A DNA stretch of 64,000 bases, from NCBI GenBank assembly GCA_038323835.1, contig JBBQHI010000006.1, forward strand, positions 47,314-111,313. The letters run 5' to 3'. This document shows, one piece after another, positions 16,241 to 24,858 of this stretch. The notes below the pieces were generated by a model that worked only from the letters and a program-made list of their open reading frames with translations, was not told the DNA's origin and did not search any database. Source of the DNA: JACVRW01 sp038323835 (GTDB lineage Bacteria > Actinomycetota > Thermoleophilia > Solirubrobacterales > Thermoleophilaceae). The position numbers were made by a program, and so were the translations under genes. The first letter of the stretch is position 1. Every line of letters starts with the position of its first letter.

Positions 16241-16720
16241 ATGGCTCCGAGCCGAATTCTTCGCAACATCGCGCTGGGCGTGGCCGGCCTGGCCGCGGCC
16301 GTGGGCATCGGCCTGGCCGCCAACACGATCTCGGGAGATACCGTGGGCCTCTCGGCCCAGCCACTGAAGGCCGGCGAGACCCTGGCCCCGCCGGCGGCCC
16401 GCACAGGTGACGCCGACCGCGCGCGCGAGCGGCGCCGGCGCGCGCGCCGCGCCCGGCAGTCCGCCGGCGGCGCCGACGCGCCGGTGGCCTCGCCGCCGGC
16501 GTCGGTGCCCGCCCCGGCTCCGGCTCCGGCCGGGGACGACCACGTCGGCGGAGTGGAGCCCGGGGACGACCGCGGCGGGTCCGGCTCCGGGTCGGGCTCG
16601 GGCAGCTCGGGCTCCGGGTCCGGCAGCGGCTCGAGCGGCTCGAGCGAGGGCGGCCCCCCCGGCGGGTCGGGCGGCGGCGGGTCCGACGACAACTCGGGCC
16701 CCGGCGGCGGCGACGACTGA
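16241..16720 (+). CDS. Membrane-anchored Gly/Ser-rich acidic-tail protein
   Basis: The 159-residue product begins with a membrane segment (ILRNIALGVAGLAAAVGIGLAANTI), then a short region with an Arg cluster (ARERRRRARRARQ), a Pro/Ala stretch (PPASVPAPAPAPAG), and a Gly/Ser linker ending in GGGDD. It has the same layout as the protein at 13419 on the other side of the two-component system: anchor, basic patch, flexible low-complexity part, Asp-Asp end. No family is recognised. It starts 9 bases behind the kinase stop and may be part of that transcript. Confidence 0.7.
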   Translation: MAPSRILRNIALGVAGLAAAVGIGLAANTISGDTVGLSAQPLKAGETLAPPAARTGDADRARERRRRARRARQSAGGADAPVASPPASVPAPAPAPAGDDHVGGVEPGDDRGGSGSGSGSGSSGSGSGSGSSGSSEGGPPGGSGGGGSDDNSGPGGGDD

Positions 16721-16847
16721 GGCACGGGCCACCCGGACCGGCGGGCTACCCCACCCGCGCCGCTTCTGTACCAACCGTCCAAATGGGGGGGCCAAAGATT
16801 GGGCAGACGGCCAATGCGTGCGCGTAGGGCGTGGGTAAGGTGACCAA

Positions 16848-18299
16848 ATGGGTGCAGCGTCCGAGCTGTCGCAGGGCACCACCGCCGGCGTGATCGGGGC
16901 GGAGTCGCGGGACTACGCCGTGGACCGCTTCTACGACGAGGCCTTCGAGCCCTCCGGGCGCCCGCGCCCGCACTACGAGGGAGCGCTCGCCACGCTGGAC
17001 GCGCTGGACCTGTCCGAGGTCGCGGACCGGGTCACCGAGGAGATCGAGGGGATGGGCGTGGCCTTCGGCTCGCCGCCTCACGCCAAGCCCTTCCACGTCG
17101 ATCCGGTGCCGCGCATCCTGGCGGCGGCCGAGTGGGACCTGGTCGAGCGCTCGCTCTCCCAGCGGGTGCGCGCGCTGCGTGCGTTCACCGCCGACGTCTA
17201 CGGAGCGCGCCGGATCGTCTCGGACGGCGTGGTGCCTGAGCGCGCGGTGGAGACCTGCGCCTACTTCGAGCCCTGGATGCTCGGCGTCGAGGTGCCCGAA
17301 TGGGCCTACATGCCGGTGGCCGGGATGGACCTCGTGCGCGGGTCGGACGGCAAGCTCGCGGTGCTCGAGGACAACGTGCGCACGCCCTCGGGGCTCACCT
17401 ACGCCGCCGCGGCACGCACCGCGGCCGACCGGCACCTGCCCGCCGCTCCCGCCGGGCGGCGCTCGCTCGCTCCCGCGTTCGACCGGCTCGGCGCGGCCCT
17501 ACGCGCGGCGGCTCCGGACGGCGACGGCGATCCCCACGTGGTGCTGCTCTCGGACGGCCCGGGCAACAGCGCCTGGTACGAGCACCGCGTGCTGGCCCGG
17601 CGCCTGGGCATCCCGCTGGCCACTCCCGACGACCTGTACCCGAGCCGCGGGCGCCTGCGGGTGCTCGTGGACCGCCGCAGCCTCGAGGTGGACGTGGTCT
17701 ACCGGCGCACCGACGAGGACCGCCTGATGGACGAGAACGGGCGCCCCACATGGGTGGCCGACGTGCTCCTCGACCCCTGCCGCACCGGCCGCCTCGCGTG
17801 CGTGAACGCCTTCGGCGGCGGGGTGGCCGACGACAAGCTGATTCACGCCTACGTGGACGCGATGGTGCAGTTCTACCTCGACGAGCGGCCGCTCATGCGC
17901 TCCGTGCCCACCTACGACCTGAGCGTTCCGGCCGTGCGTGAGGGCATCCTCGAGCGCATCGACGAGGTGGTGGTCAAGCCGCGGGCGGGACACGGCGGTT
18001 ACGGGATCCTGGTGGGACCGCACGCTCGCAAGGAGGATCTCGAGCGGGCCGCGAGCCGGATCGAGGCCGAGCCGGGCGAGTGGGTGGCCCAGGAGACGGT
18101 GATGCTCTCCACCCATCCCACCGTTGACGCCGGAGCCCTTGCACCGAGGCATGTGGATCTAAGAGCCTTCGTTATGAGCGACGATGTGAACGTCGACGTG
18201 GCCGCGGGCGGTCTCACCCGGTTCGGAAGGGCTGCCGGGGCGCTCGTGGTGAACAGCTCACAGAACGGTGGAGGAAAAGACACTTGGGTGATGTCATGA
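16848..18299 (+). CDS. Circularly permuted ATP-grasp type 2 family ligase
   Basis: The 483-residue protein matches the permuted ATP-grasp_2 (DUF404/DUF407) family, which forms amide bonds between a carboxylate and an amine using ATP. Markers are FHVDPVPRIL, LRAFTADVYGARRIV, PVAGMDLVRGSDGKLAVLEDNVRTPSGLTYA, the ATP-contact segment VVKPRAGHGGYGILVG near residue 365, and WVAQETVML. The length fits the core of the family. The next gene starts by an ATGA overlap (GGAGGAAAAGA precedes it), so translation is coupled. It forms an operon with a class I amidotransferase-like and a carboxylate-amine ligase gene. The substrate is unknown. Confidence 0.85.
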   Translation: MGAASELSQGTTAGVIGAESRDYAVDRFYDEAFEPSGRPRPHYEGALATLDALDLSEVADRVTEEIEGMGVAFGSPPHAKPFHVDPVPRILAAAEWDLVERSLSQRVRALRAFTADVYGARRIVSDGVVPERAVETCAYFEPWMLGVEVPEWAYMPVAGMDLVRGSDGKLAVLEDNVRTPSGLTYAAAARTAADRHLPAAPAGRRSLAPAFDRLGAALRAAAPDGDGDPHVVLLSDGPGNSAWYEHRVLARRLGIPLATPDDLYPSRGRLRVLVDRRSLEVDVVYRRTDEDRLMDENGRPTWVADVLLDPCRTGRLACVNAFGGGVADDKLIHAYVDAMVQFYLDERPLMRSVPTYDLSVPAVREGILERIDEVVVKPRAGHGGYGILVGPHARKEDLERAASRIEAEPGEWVAQETVMLSTHPTVDAGALAPRHVDLRAFVMSDDVNVDVAAGGLTRFGRAAGALVVNSSQNGGGKDTWVMS

Positions 18300-19069
18300 G
18301 CGATCGGCCGCTGATCGGGGTCACGACGTCGGAGATGCGGGTGGCCCAGCGCGTGGAGCAGACGCCGCAGGGGGAGCCGCCGCGCAAGGAGATGGCGCTC
18401 GGGCTCGCGTACATGCGCGCGATCGAGGCCGCGGGCGGGCTGCCGCTGGTGATCCCTCCGATGCCGCTGGACGCGATCACGCCGCTCGTGGACCAGCTGC
18501 ACGGCATCTGCCTCTCGGGAGGCCCGGACCTGCACCCGTCGGCCTACGGTGCACAGCCGCATCTCGAGCTCGGCCCGACCGAGCCGGACCTCGACGACTT
18601 CGAGTTGGCCCTGACCCGCGAGGCACACGCGCGCGACGTGCCCATCCTCGCGATCTGCCGTGGCATGCAGGTGCTGAACGTGGCCACCGGAGGCACGCTG
18701 ATCCAGCACCTGCCCGACGGTACGGACGGCACCGTGGAGCACCGCCAGGCGGCGCCCGGGGACCAGGTGACCCACGCCGTCGACGTGGCCTCCGCCAGCC
18801 TCGCGGCCAGCACGCTCGGCGAGGTCCGGGTGGACGTGAACTCCTTCCACCACCAGGCCGTCGGCCGGCTTGGACGGGGGGCGCTAGCGGTGGCGTGGTC
18901 TCCCGACGGCGTGGTGGAGGCCATCGAGATGCCCGCGCGCCAGTTCTGCCTGGGCGTCCAGTGGCACGCCGAGAGCCTCATCGAGCGCCCCGAGGGCACA
19001 CGGCTGTTCGAAGGCATCGTGGCCGCTGCCCGGCGGCACGCGCAGATCCCGGCCACGCTGGCGGCATGA
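18296..19069 (+). CDS. Class I glutamine amidotransferase-like (PuuD-type gamma-glutamyl hydrolase)
   Basis: The 257-residue protein has the triad of gamma-glutamyl-GABA hydrolase-type enzymes: C121 in ILAICRGMQVLN and H224/E226 in LGVQWHAES. ICLSGGPDLHPSAYG is the oxyanion strand region. PuuD hydrolyses gamma-glutamyl amides, releasing glutamate. The ATG at 18296 overlaps the ATP-grasp stop and has a strong Shine-Dalgarno; an in-frame TTG at 18284 is less likely. The stop overlaps the next start (ATGA). Position between two ligases suggests removal of a gamma-glutamyl group from a pathway intermediate. Confidence 0.88.
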   Translation: MSDRPLIGVTTSEMRVAQRVEQTPQGEPPRKEMALGLAYMRAIEAAGGLPLVIPPMPLDAITPLVDQLHGICLSGGPDLHPSAYGAQPHLELGPTEPDLDDFELALTREAHARDVPILAICRGMQVLNVATGGTLIQHLPDGTDGTVEHRQAAPGDQVTHAVDVASASLAASTLGEVRVDVNSFHHQAVGRLGRGALAVAWSPDGVVEAIEMPARQFCLGVQWHAESLIERPEGTRLFEGIVAAARRHAQIPATLAA

Positions 19070-20262
19070 CGCTCCCGCGGTGGGCGGAGTGGGCGTCGGA
19101 ATGCTCTCCCACCGACTACACGCTGGGGGTCGAGGAGGAGATCATGCTCCTCGAGCCCGAGGGGTGGCCGCTCGCCCATGAGATAGACCGGGTCCTGCCC
19201 GCCCTCGAGCCGGAGCTGGGCTCGCACGTGACCGCGGAGACCCACAAGTCGGCGCTGGAGCTGCGCTCCCGCGTCCACCGGACCGTGCCCGGCGCCGCCG
19301 CCGAGCTCGGGGACCTGCGCCTGGCGCTCGACGGCCGGCTGCGCACGCTCGGACTGCGCGCGGCGGCCAGCGGCACCCATCCCTTCGCGGTGTGGCAGGA
19401 GGTGCGCGTGTCCACCGGCCCCCGCTATCAGCGCGTCTACAACTCGATGCGCGAGCTGGCACGGCGCGAGCCCACCTTCGCGCTGCACGTGCACGTGGGG
19501 GTGGAGTCGCCGGAGGAGGCGATCAGGCTCATGAACCGGCTGCGGGGGCACCTACCGCTGCTGCTGGCACTGTCCGCCAACTCGCCGCTCTGGCAGGGCC
19601 GCGACACCGGGCTGGCCTCGGCGCGCACCCCGCTCTTCCAGGCGTTTCCGCGCGTGGGCATCCCGCGGGCGTTCGCGGACTACGCCGACTGGGTCGAGTC
19701 GGTGGACATGCTGCTTCGCTGTGACGCCTTCGAGGAGCCCACCTTCCTCTGGTGGGACGTGCGCCCGCAGCCGCGCTTCGGCACGGTGGAGGTGCGAATC
19801 CTGGACGTCCAGAGCACCGTGGCCGAGACGGTGGCCATCGTCGCGCTCGTGCAGTCGCTGGCCCGGCTCGAGATCGAGGAGGGGTTCGCGCCGCCGGAGC
19901 TGCTCGGACGCCCGGAGGTCCTCGAGGAGAACCGCTTCATCGCCGCCCGCGACGGGATGGACGCCCGCCTGCTGGACCCGGTGCGCGAGGCGCTGGTGCC
20001 CGCGCGTCTCCAGCTCGATCAGATGCTCGAGGCCTGCCTCCCTCACGCCCGCGACCTCGGCTGCCAGGAAGAGCTGGCCACCGTGCGCGCGCTGGCCGAC
20101 AACACCGGCGCCGGGCGCCAGCTCGAGCTCGGCCGTGGAGACCAGCGGCTGCCCGAGCTGGTGGGAGCGCTGGCCGACCTCTTCACCTCCCACGCCGCGC
20201 CCGGCCCCGAGGCCGAGCTCGAGGTGGGGCACGCGATGGACGAGAAGGCCGGCGTCTCCTAG
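19066..20262 (+). CDS. Carboxylate-amine ligase, glutamate-cysteine ligase family 2 (YbdK-like)
   Basis: The 398-residue protein has the GCS2 signature: YTLGVEEEIMLLEPEGW at the start (metal-binding Glu cluster), THKSALELRS, FALHVHVGVES with metal His, LALSANSPLWQGRDTGLASAR, and FGTVEVRILDVQSTV. These enzymes couple the gamma-carboxyl of glutamate (or a related acid) to an amine with ATP. The family lacks the feedback features of GshA, so glutathione or mycothiol synthesis is not implied. The start at 19066 overlaps the preceding stop. Translation-coupled with the two genes upstream, it completes a ligase-hydrolase-ligase set. Confidence 0.9.
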   Translation: MTLPRWAEWASECSPTDYTLGVEEEIMLLEPEGWPLAHEIDRVLPALEPELGSHVTAETHKSALELRSRVHRTVPGAAAELGDLRLALDGRLRTLGLRAAASGTHPFAVWQEVRVSTGPRYQRVYNSMRELARREPTFALHVHVGVESPEEAIRLMNRLRGHLPLLLALSANSPLWQGRDTGLASARTPLFQAFPRVGIPRAFADYADWVESVDMLLRCDAFEEPTFLWWDVRPQPRFGTVEVRILDVQSTVAETVAIVALVQSLARLEIEEGFAPPELLGRPEVLEENRFIAARDGMDARLLDPVREALVPARLQLDQMLEACLPHARDLGCQEELATVRALADNTGAGRQLELGRGDQRLPELVGALADLFTSHAAPGPEAELEVGHAMDEKAGVS

Positions 20263-20281
20263 GCGAGCACCGGAGCATGCC
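20263..20281 (+). repeat. Dispersed hairpin repeat, half copy D
   Basis: GGCGAGCACCGGAGCATGCC directly behind the ligase stop matches the right flank of the dispersed element (GGGCGAGCACCG...CATGCC in cluster C). The stem and left flank are missing, so this is a truncated copy. Confidence 0.6.
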
Positions 20282-20346
20282 ATCCGGGTTGAAATCTTTA
20301 TCCGGATGTACATGAGATGGGTGCCGGACCCAGCCATAGTCGGGGT

Positions 20347-21828
20347 ATGACTCGTCTCTCGGCCATGGATTCATCGTTTCTGCGAGTTGAGACGGACACG
20401 GCGCACATGCACGTGGGCTGGATGGCCGTTCTCGACCTTCCGCGTGGCTCGCGCGGTCTTGACGCCGAGCTGTTGCGGGAGCGGATCGGCGGGCGCCTGC
20501 ACCTGACTCCGCGTTTTCGCCAGCGCGTGGTGCAGGTCCCGATGCGGGTGAACGAACCGGTGTGGCAGGACGTGCCCGACTTCCAGCTAGAGCGGCACGT
20601 GACCGCGGTCGGGGGCGAGTGGGAGCTCGACCGGGCGGCGATGCGGGCCATCGCCGACGCGTTCTTTTCCGAGCAGCTCGACCGGGCCCGGCCGCTGTGG
20701 CAGATCCTGGTGGTGCCCCGGCTGGCCGGAGGCCGGGCCGCGATCCTGGGAAAGGTCCATCACGCGATGGTGGACGGCATCGCCGCGGTGGAGCTGGGCA
20801 TGCTCATGTTCGACGGGATCCCGGAGCCCGAGCCCGCCACCCCCGTGGGCTGGTCCCCGGGGCGGCAGTCCGGTGCGGTGCGCCTCACCGTGGACTCCCT
20901 GGCCGACACCGCGGTGGACCAGTTTCGCGCCGCACGCCGCGCAGTCTCGCTCGCGCGGTCGCCCGCGCAAACCGTGCGCATGGCCGACACCCTGCGCCGT
21001 GCCGCGATCTCCCTGGCCGAGGATGCTCTGAACCCGGCGGAGAGCTGCTACCTGAACGACCCGATCGGGCCGCGGCGCACGCTCGTGACCCACCGGGTGC
21101 GGCTGGCGCGCATGCTCGACCTGAAGCAGCGTCACGGCGCCACCCTGAACGACATCACCCTCGCGGTGTGCGCCGGGACACTCCGGCGCTTCGCCGCGCG
21201 GCGCGGCGACGAACCCCGGGACCTTCGCGTGATGGTTCCGGTGAGCGTGCGTGTCGCGGAGGAGGAGCGCTCCCAGGGCAACCGCATCACGTTCGCCTTC
21301 ATAGACCTGCCCGTATCGCGCGCCCGCAGCGAGGATCGGCTGGCCGGCGTGATCGAGCAGATGGCCGAGCTGAAGACCTCGGGCCGGATCGGGGGATCCT
21401 CAGCGCTGCTGCAGGGTCTGGGCGCCCTGCCCGAGCCCCTCAAGGAGGTGGCCGCCCGGTATGCGGTGAGCCCGCGCCTGTACAACCTCACGATCTCGAA
21501 CGTGCCCGGGCCACGCGCCGCGCTCTACGCCGCGGGCGCGAGGGTGCGCTCCGTGTATCCGGTGATTCCGCTGCCCGACAAGCACGCGCTGGCAGTGGGG
21601 ATCCTCACGTACGACGACCATGCCCACTTCGGGCTACACGCCGACCCGGGCGTGCTGCCCCGGGTGGGCGGACTGCCGCTGATGATCGACGATTCGCTGG
21701 CCGAGCTGGAGATGGGCTCGCGGGCTAGGCCCGCGCGGCCACCGGATCGCGGACGGCCCCGTTCTCGGCCGGCGGCTGGGCGCGCACGGCCCCGGGCCGC
21801 CGGGCACGCACCTGATACACGGAGATGA
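20347..21828 (+). CDS. Wax ester synthase / diacylglycerol acyltransferase (WS/DGAT)
   Basis: The 493-residue acyltransferase transfers acyl-CoA to a fatty alcohol or diacylglycerol, forming storage lipid at the membrane. The condensing motif HHAMVDG (138-144) is intact, PLWQ lies at 116-119, and NITLAVCAGTLR-like and NLTISNVPGP segments are present. The opening MTRLSAMDSSFL fits the family and sets the start at 20347. The last ~30 residues (Arg/Pro-rich after ELEMGSRA) overlap the convergent cyclopropane synthase gene by 104 bases and look like run-on translation, not domain. The neighbouring genes also act on acyl lipids. Confidence 0.9.
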   Translation: MTRLSAMDSSFLRVETDTAHMHVGWMAVLDLPRGSRGLDAELLRERIGGRLHLTPRFRQRVVQVPMRVNEPVWQDVPDFQLERHVTAVGGEWELDRAAMRAIADAFFSEQLDRARPLWQILVVPRLAGGRAAILGKVHHAMVDGIAAVELGMLMFDGIPEPEPATPVGWSPGRQSGAVRLTVDSLADTAVDQFRAARRAVSLARSPAQTVRMADTLRRAAISLAEDALNPAESCYLNDPIGPRRTLVTHRVRLARMLDLKQRHGATLNDITLAVCAGTLRRFAARRGDEPRDLRVMVPVSVRVAEEERSQGNRITFAFIDLPVSRARSEDRLAGVIEQMAELKTSGRIGGSSALLQGLGALPEPLKEVAARYAVSPRLYNLTISNVPGPRAALYAAGARVRSVYPVIPLPDKHALAVGILTYDDHAHFGLHADPGVLPRVGGLPLMIDDSLAELEMGSRARPARPPDRGRPRSRPAAGRARPRAAGHAPDTRR

Positions 21829-22990
21829 AGCCGGTCTCGAAGCCGCGCCTCGCCGTGCGCAGGTAGAGGCGCCACACGCGGATGCGCTCGGGCCCGGCGA
21901 GCCTGATCGCCTCGTGGAGATTGTCGTCCAGGTTGCGGGCCCAGTGGGCGAGGGTGATGGCGTAGTCGCCGTGGAGGCCCTCCACGTGCTCGGTGACCAG
22001 GGTGGAGCGCTCCACCGCCGCCTGCAGGCGCGAGAGGTGAAGCGGGGCGCCGTCCGGGAAGACGTAGCGCTCGGAGAAGGGGCCGGCCTCCGAGTCGCCC
22101 ACGCGCATGCGGGCGATCCCGTGGTTCAGCACCATTCCGCCGGGCCGGAGGAGGTTGGCCACCTGCTGCATGTAGACGTCGATCTGGCTCGACCCCACGT
22201 GCTCGACCATGCCGATGCTGGCCACGGCGTCGAAGGGCTGGTCGCGGACCTCGCGGTAGTCCGCCACCCGGATCTCCACGCGGTCGGAGAGGCCCTGCTC
22301 GGCCACCCGGCGGCGGGCGAACTCGGCCTGCGGCTCGGACAGCGTGACGCCCGTGACGAGCACGTCATAGCGCTGGGCCGCGTGGATCGCGAAGCTCCCC
22401 CAGCCGCAGCCGATGTCCAGCACGCGCTGGCCCGGCTGCAGGTCGAGCTTCCGGCACACCAGGTCGAGCTTGGCCTCCTGGGCCTCCTCGAGCGTGCGGG
22501 CGCCGCGGGACCAGAGAGCACAGCTGTAGGTCATGCCCTCGCCGAGGAAGAGGCGGAAGAACTCCGACGGCAGGTTGTAGTGGTGGCGTACGGCGCGCGC
22601 GTCGCGGACGATGCTGTGCCGCTTTCCGCGCGGCCTGAGCTCGGCGGCCGGGACGGCCGGAGGCCGCATGGGGCCGCAGGCACGCAGCGCGGCCAGGGCG
22701 AGCTTGGCGCGGGTGGTCGTGTCGAGCGTGGGCGGCTTCCAGGCGTCGAGCAGCTCGATCGCGGCGTCCAGGTCGTCCGGCTCGAGCGCCCCCGAGACGT
22801 ACGCCCGTCCCACGCCGAGCTGGCCCGGGGCGCGCAGCATGTGTGCCGCGGCGTCGGCCGAACGGGCGTGGAAGGTGAGGCCTCCGGGTCGGGTGGACTC
22901 CACCCGGGTGCCGTCCCACAGCTCGAGCGTGAAGGGCCGGTCCGGCAGGGCGGCCTCGAGCTCGCGCCTCAGGTGCTCGGTGCTCGCCAC
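21725..22990 (-). CDS. cfa: Cyclopropane-fatty-acyl-phospholipid synthase family methyltransferase
   Basis: The 421-residue protein has an N-terminal lipid-binding domain (~1-120) and a SAM-dependent methyltransferase domain: VLDIGCGWGSFAIHAA (motif I), GVTLSEPQAEFAR, SIGMVEHVG with the family-specific Glu, and HYNLPSEFFRLFLGEGMTYSCALW, typical of CFA/CmaA enzymes. It adds a methylene bridge to unsaturated acyl chains in membrane phospholipids. The desaturase gene lies 6 bases upstream on the same strand, so an unsaturate-then-cyclopropanate operon is likely. Confidence 0.93.
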   Translation of the reverse strand: MASTEHLRRELEAALPDRPFTLELWDGTRVESTRPGGLTFHARSADAAAHMLRAPGQLGVGRAYVSGALEPDDLDAAIELLDAWKPPTLDTTTRAKLALAALRACGPMRPPAVPAAELRPRGKRHSIVRDARAVRHHYNLPSEFFRLFLGEGMTYSCALWSRGARTLEEAQEAKLDLVCRKLDLQPGQRVLDIGCGWGSFAIHAAQRYDVLVTGVTLSEPQAEFARRRVAEQGLSDRVEIRVADYREVRDQPFDAVASIGMVEHVGSSQIDVYMQQVANLLRPGGMVLNHGIARMRVGDSEAGPFSERYVFPDGAPLHLSRLQAAVERSTLVTEHVEGLHGDYAITLAHWARNLDDNLHEAIRLAGPERIRVWRLYLRTARRGFETGFISVYQVRARRPGAVRAQPPAENGAVRDPVAARA

Positions 22991-22996
22991 TCCGAC

Positions 22997-23956
22997 CTAG
23001 CCGGCCGCGGCCTTCTCGGCCTGGCGCTCGGGGGTGATGTGCACCACGTCCCAGACCAGCCCGAGTCGCTCAAGCACGCTGATGACCGCTCCCGACGGGT
23101 CCACGTCCCGCTTGCGCAGCCCGTGGCTGGCGGAGGTGGGGAAGGCGTGGTGGTTGTTGTGCCAGGACTCGCCGAGGGTGGGCAGCGCGAGCCAGAGGAG
23201 GTTGCGCGAGTGGTCGTCCGTGGGGTAGCGGCGCTCGCCGAAAAAGTGGCAAAGCGAGTTGATGCTGTAGGTCACGTGGTGCACCACGAGCATTCGAACC
23301 GCTCCGCCCCAGAGCAGGCCGGTGAGGGCCGCCTCGAGTGAGCCGCCGATGATCCCGCCGAGCACGAAGGCCATCGCCAGCCCGGTGACCACCCAGAGCA
23401 CGAAGGTGCGGTCCACCCAGCGCACGATCGGATCCTTCAGCAGATCGGGGGCGTAGCGCTCCTTGGCGCCGCGCTCGGTGTGGATGAAGAGCCAGCCCAC
23501 GTGGGCGTGGAAGAGGCCGCTGAACGCGCCCCGCCAGCCTCCCTCGTGGCCGACGTGGGGGCTGTGCGGATCGCCCTCCTTGTCGGAGAACGCGTGGTGC
23601 TTGCGATGGTCGGCCACCCAGGCGGTGACCGGGCCCTCGATGGCGAGGGAGCCCATGATCGCGAGCCCGCCCCGGAGCCACCTGCTCGTCTTGAAGCTGC
23701 GGTGGGTGAAGTGGCGGTGGAAACCCACGGTCACGCCCAGCCCGGTGATGAAGTACATGATCGTGAACACGGCCACGTCGCTCCAGCGCAGCAGGTCGTT
23801 CCACACCTGCCATCCCACCACGCCGAGGGCCAGGAAGGGCACCACCGTGACGGTGCCGGTGATGATCCGGTCCCGCGTCTCGTGGGCCACGGGCTGGATG
23901 TCGGCGGCCGAGGGAGCGGCGGCCTGCGGGGCTGGGGAGGCTTGAACTTGGCTCAT
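22997..23956 (-). CDS. Acyl-CoA (delta-9-type) fatty acid desaturase
   Basis: The 319-residue membrane di-iron enzyme has the three histidine boxes HRHFTH (80-85), HRKHH (117-121) and HNNHH (near 268), with four membrane segments between them. It introduces a double bond into acyl-CoA chains. The start at 23956 (MSQVQASPAP) is chosen because the family body begins soon after; a longer open frame upstream would read through the MBL gene. The cyclopropane synthase gene follows after 6 bases and can use its product. Confidence 0.93.
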   Translation of the reverse strand: MSQVQASPAPQAAAPSAADIQPVAHETRDRIITGTVTVVPFLALGVVGWQVWNDLLRWSDVAVFTIMYFITGLGVTVGFHRHFTHRSFKTSRWLRGGLAIMGSLAIEGPVTAWVADHRKHHAFSDKEGDPHSPHVGHEGGWRGAFSGLFHAHVGWLFIHTERGAKERYAPDLLKDPIVRWVDRTFVLWVVTGLAMAFVLGGIIGGSLEAALTGLLWGGAVRMLVVHHVTYSINSLCHFFGERRYPTDDHSRNLLWLALPTLGESWHNNHHAFPTSASHGLRKRDVDPSGAVISVLERLGLVWDVVHITPERQAEKAAAG

Positions 23957-24048
23957 GGTGGTCTCGGGCGGCCCTGACTGCCCGGTCCCTGCAAACCGTG
24001 AGGCGCCTCGTACGAAGGAGGGTATACAAGAGGCCAGCGGGGGTGCCG

Positions 24049-24798
24049 CTAGCTGCGGCCCGCCTGGCGGGCGGCGGCCACCGCGGCCGCGGGGCTGTCC
24101 CGCAGCGGATCGCCGTGACCCGGCAGGACCACCCGCGCTTCCAGCGCCTCGACCTTCCCGAGTGCCTCGTACGCGTCGTCCGTGCTCACGTTGAACGCCG
24201 TGGGCATGAGCTGGGCGCCGCGCCGGCCGGTGAGCGGATTCCACGTGCAGAGGGCGTCGCCCGCGAAGAGCGCGCCGTGGCTCTCGAAGAGCAGCACGGA
24301 ATGGCCGGGGGTGTGGCCGCCGGTGTGCACCACTCGCGGGCTGCCGGGCACGTCCAGCACGGCGCCGTCGGAGTAGGTCTCGGCCCCCTCGACCCGGGGT
24401 GGGCGCAGGCCGCCCTCGCGGGCGAGGTGGAGGATGATCGGCCAGGCCGTGCGGCGGCGGAGATGAGGCAGGAAGTTCCTGGCGTTGGCGTCCCCGCCCT
24501 TCATGCCCGGCTTGCGCAGGAACGCGTCGTCGTCCTCGTGAACGAACACGCGGGCGCCGGCCGCCTTCAGCTCGGGCACGATCCCGGTGTGATCGGCGTC
24601 GGCGTGGGTGAGCACCACGGCGGCCACGTCCGAGCGCTCGCGCCCCAGCGTGCGCAGCTCGTCGTCGAGCGATTTGCGGAAGCCCGGGACTCCCGCGTCC
24701 ACGGCGGTGAGGCGGCCCCCCTCCTCGACGAGGTACCAGTTCACCATCTCCGATCCGACGCCGTGGACGCCGGGCACGATCTCCACCGGTCCCTTCAT
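24049..24798 (-). CDS. MBL-fold metallo-hydrolase
   Basis: The 249-residue protein has the metallo-beta-lactamase layout: a metal motif in VVLTHADADHTGIV, a second His in VVHTGGHTPGHSVL, an Asp in LFAGDALC and a last His in LPGHGDPL. The first motif reads HADADH, so the second of the usual two spaced His is replaced by Asp, a variant seen in some glyoxalase-II-like lineages. The substrate is unknown; a thioester or phosphodiester is typical. It lies 92 bases upstream of the desaturase on the same strand. Confidence 0.85.
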   Translation of the reverse strand: MKGPVEIVPGVHGVGSEMVNWYLVEEGGRLTAVDAGVPGFRKSLDDELRTLGRERSDVAAVVLTHADADHTGIVPELKAAGARVFVHEDDDAFLRKPGMKGGDANARNFLPHLRRRTAWPIILHLAREGGLRPPRVEGAETYSDGAVLDVPGSPRVVHTGGHTPGHSVLLFESHGALFAGDALCTWNPLTGRRGAQLMPTAFNVSTDDAYEALGKVEALEARVVLPGHGDPLRDSPAAAVAAARQAGRS

Positions 24799-24858
24799 GG
24801 GAGGGTTGTATCAGCGCGGCGCGCACGGCCACCACGCGCAGCAAGTAGAACTGCGCCC

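Noticed and set aside
16560..16700. Tandem DNA repeat in the Gly/Ser-rich gene
   Set aside because: Codon-level Gly/Ser alternation without a constant unit length; low-complexity coding, not a true minisatellite.
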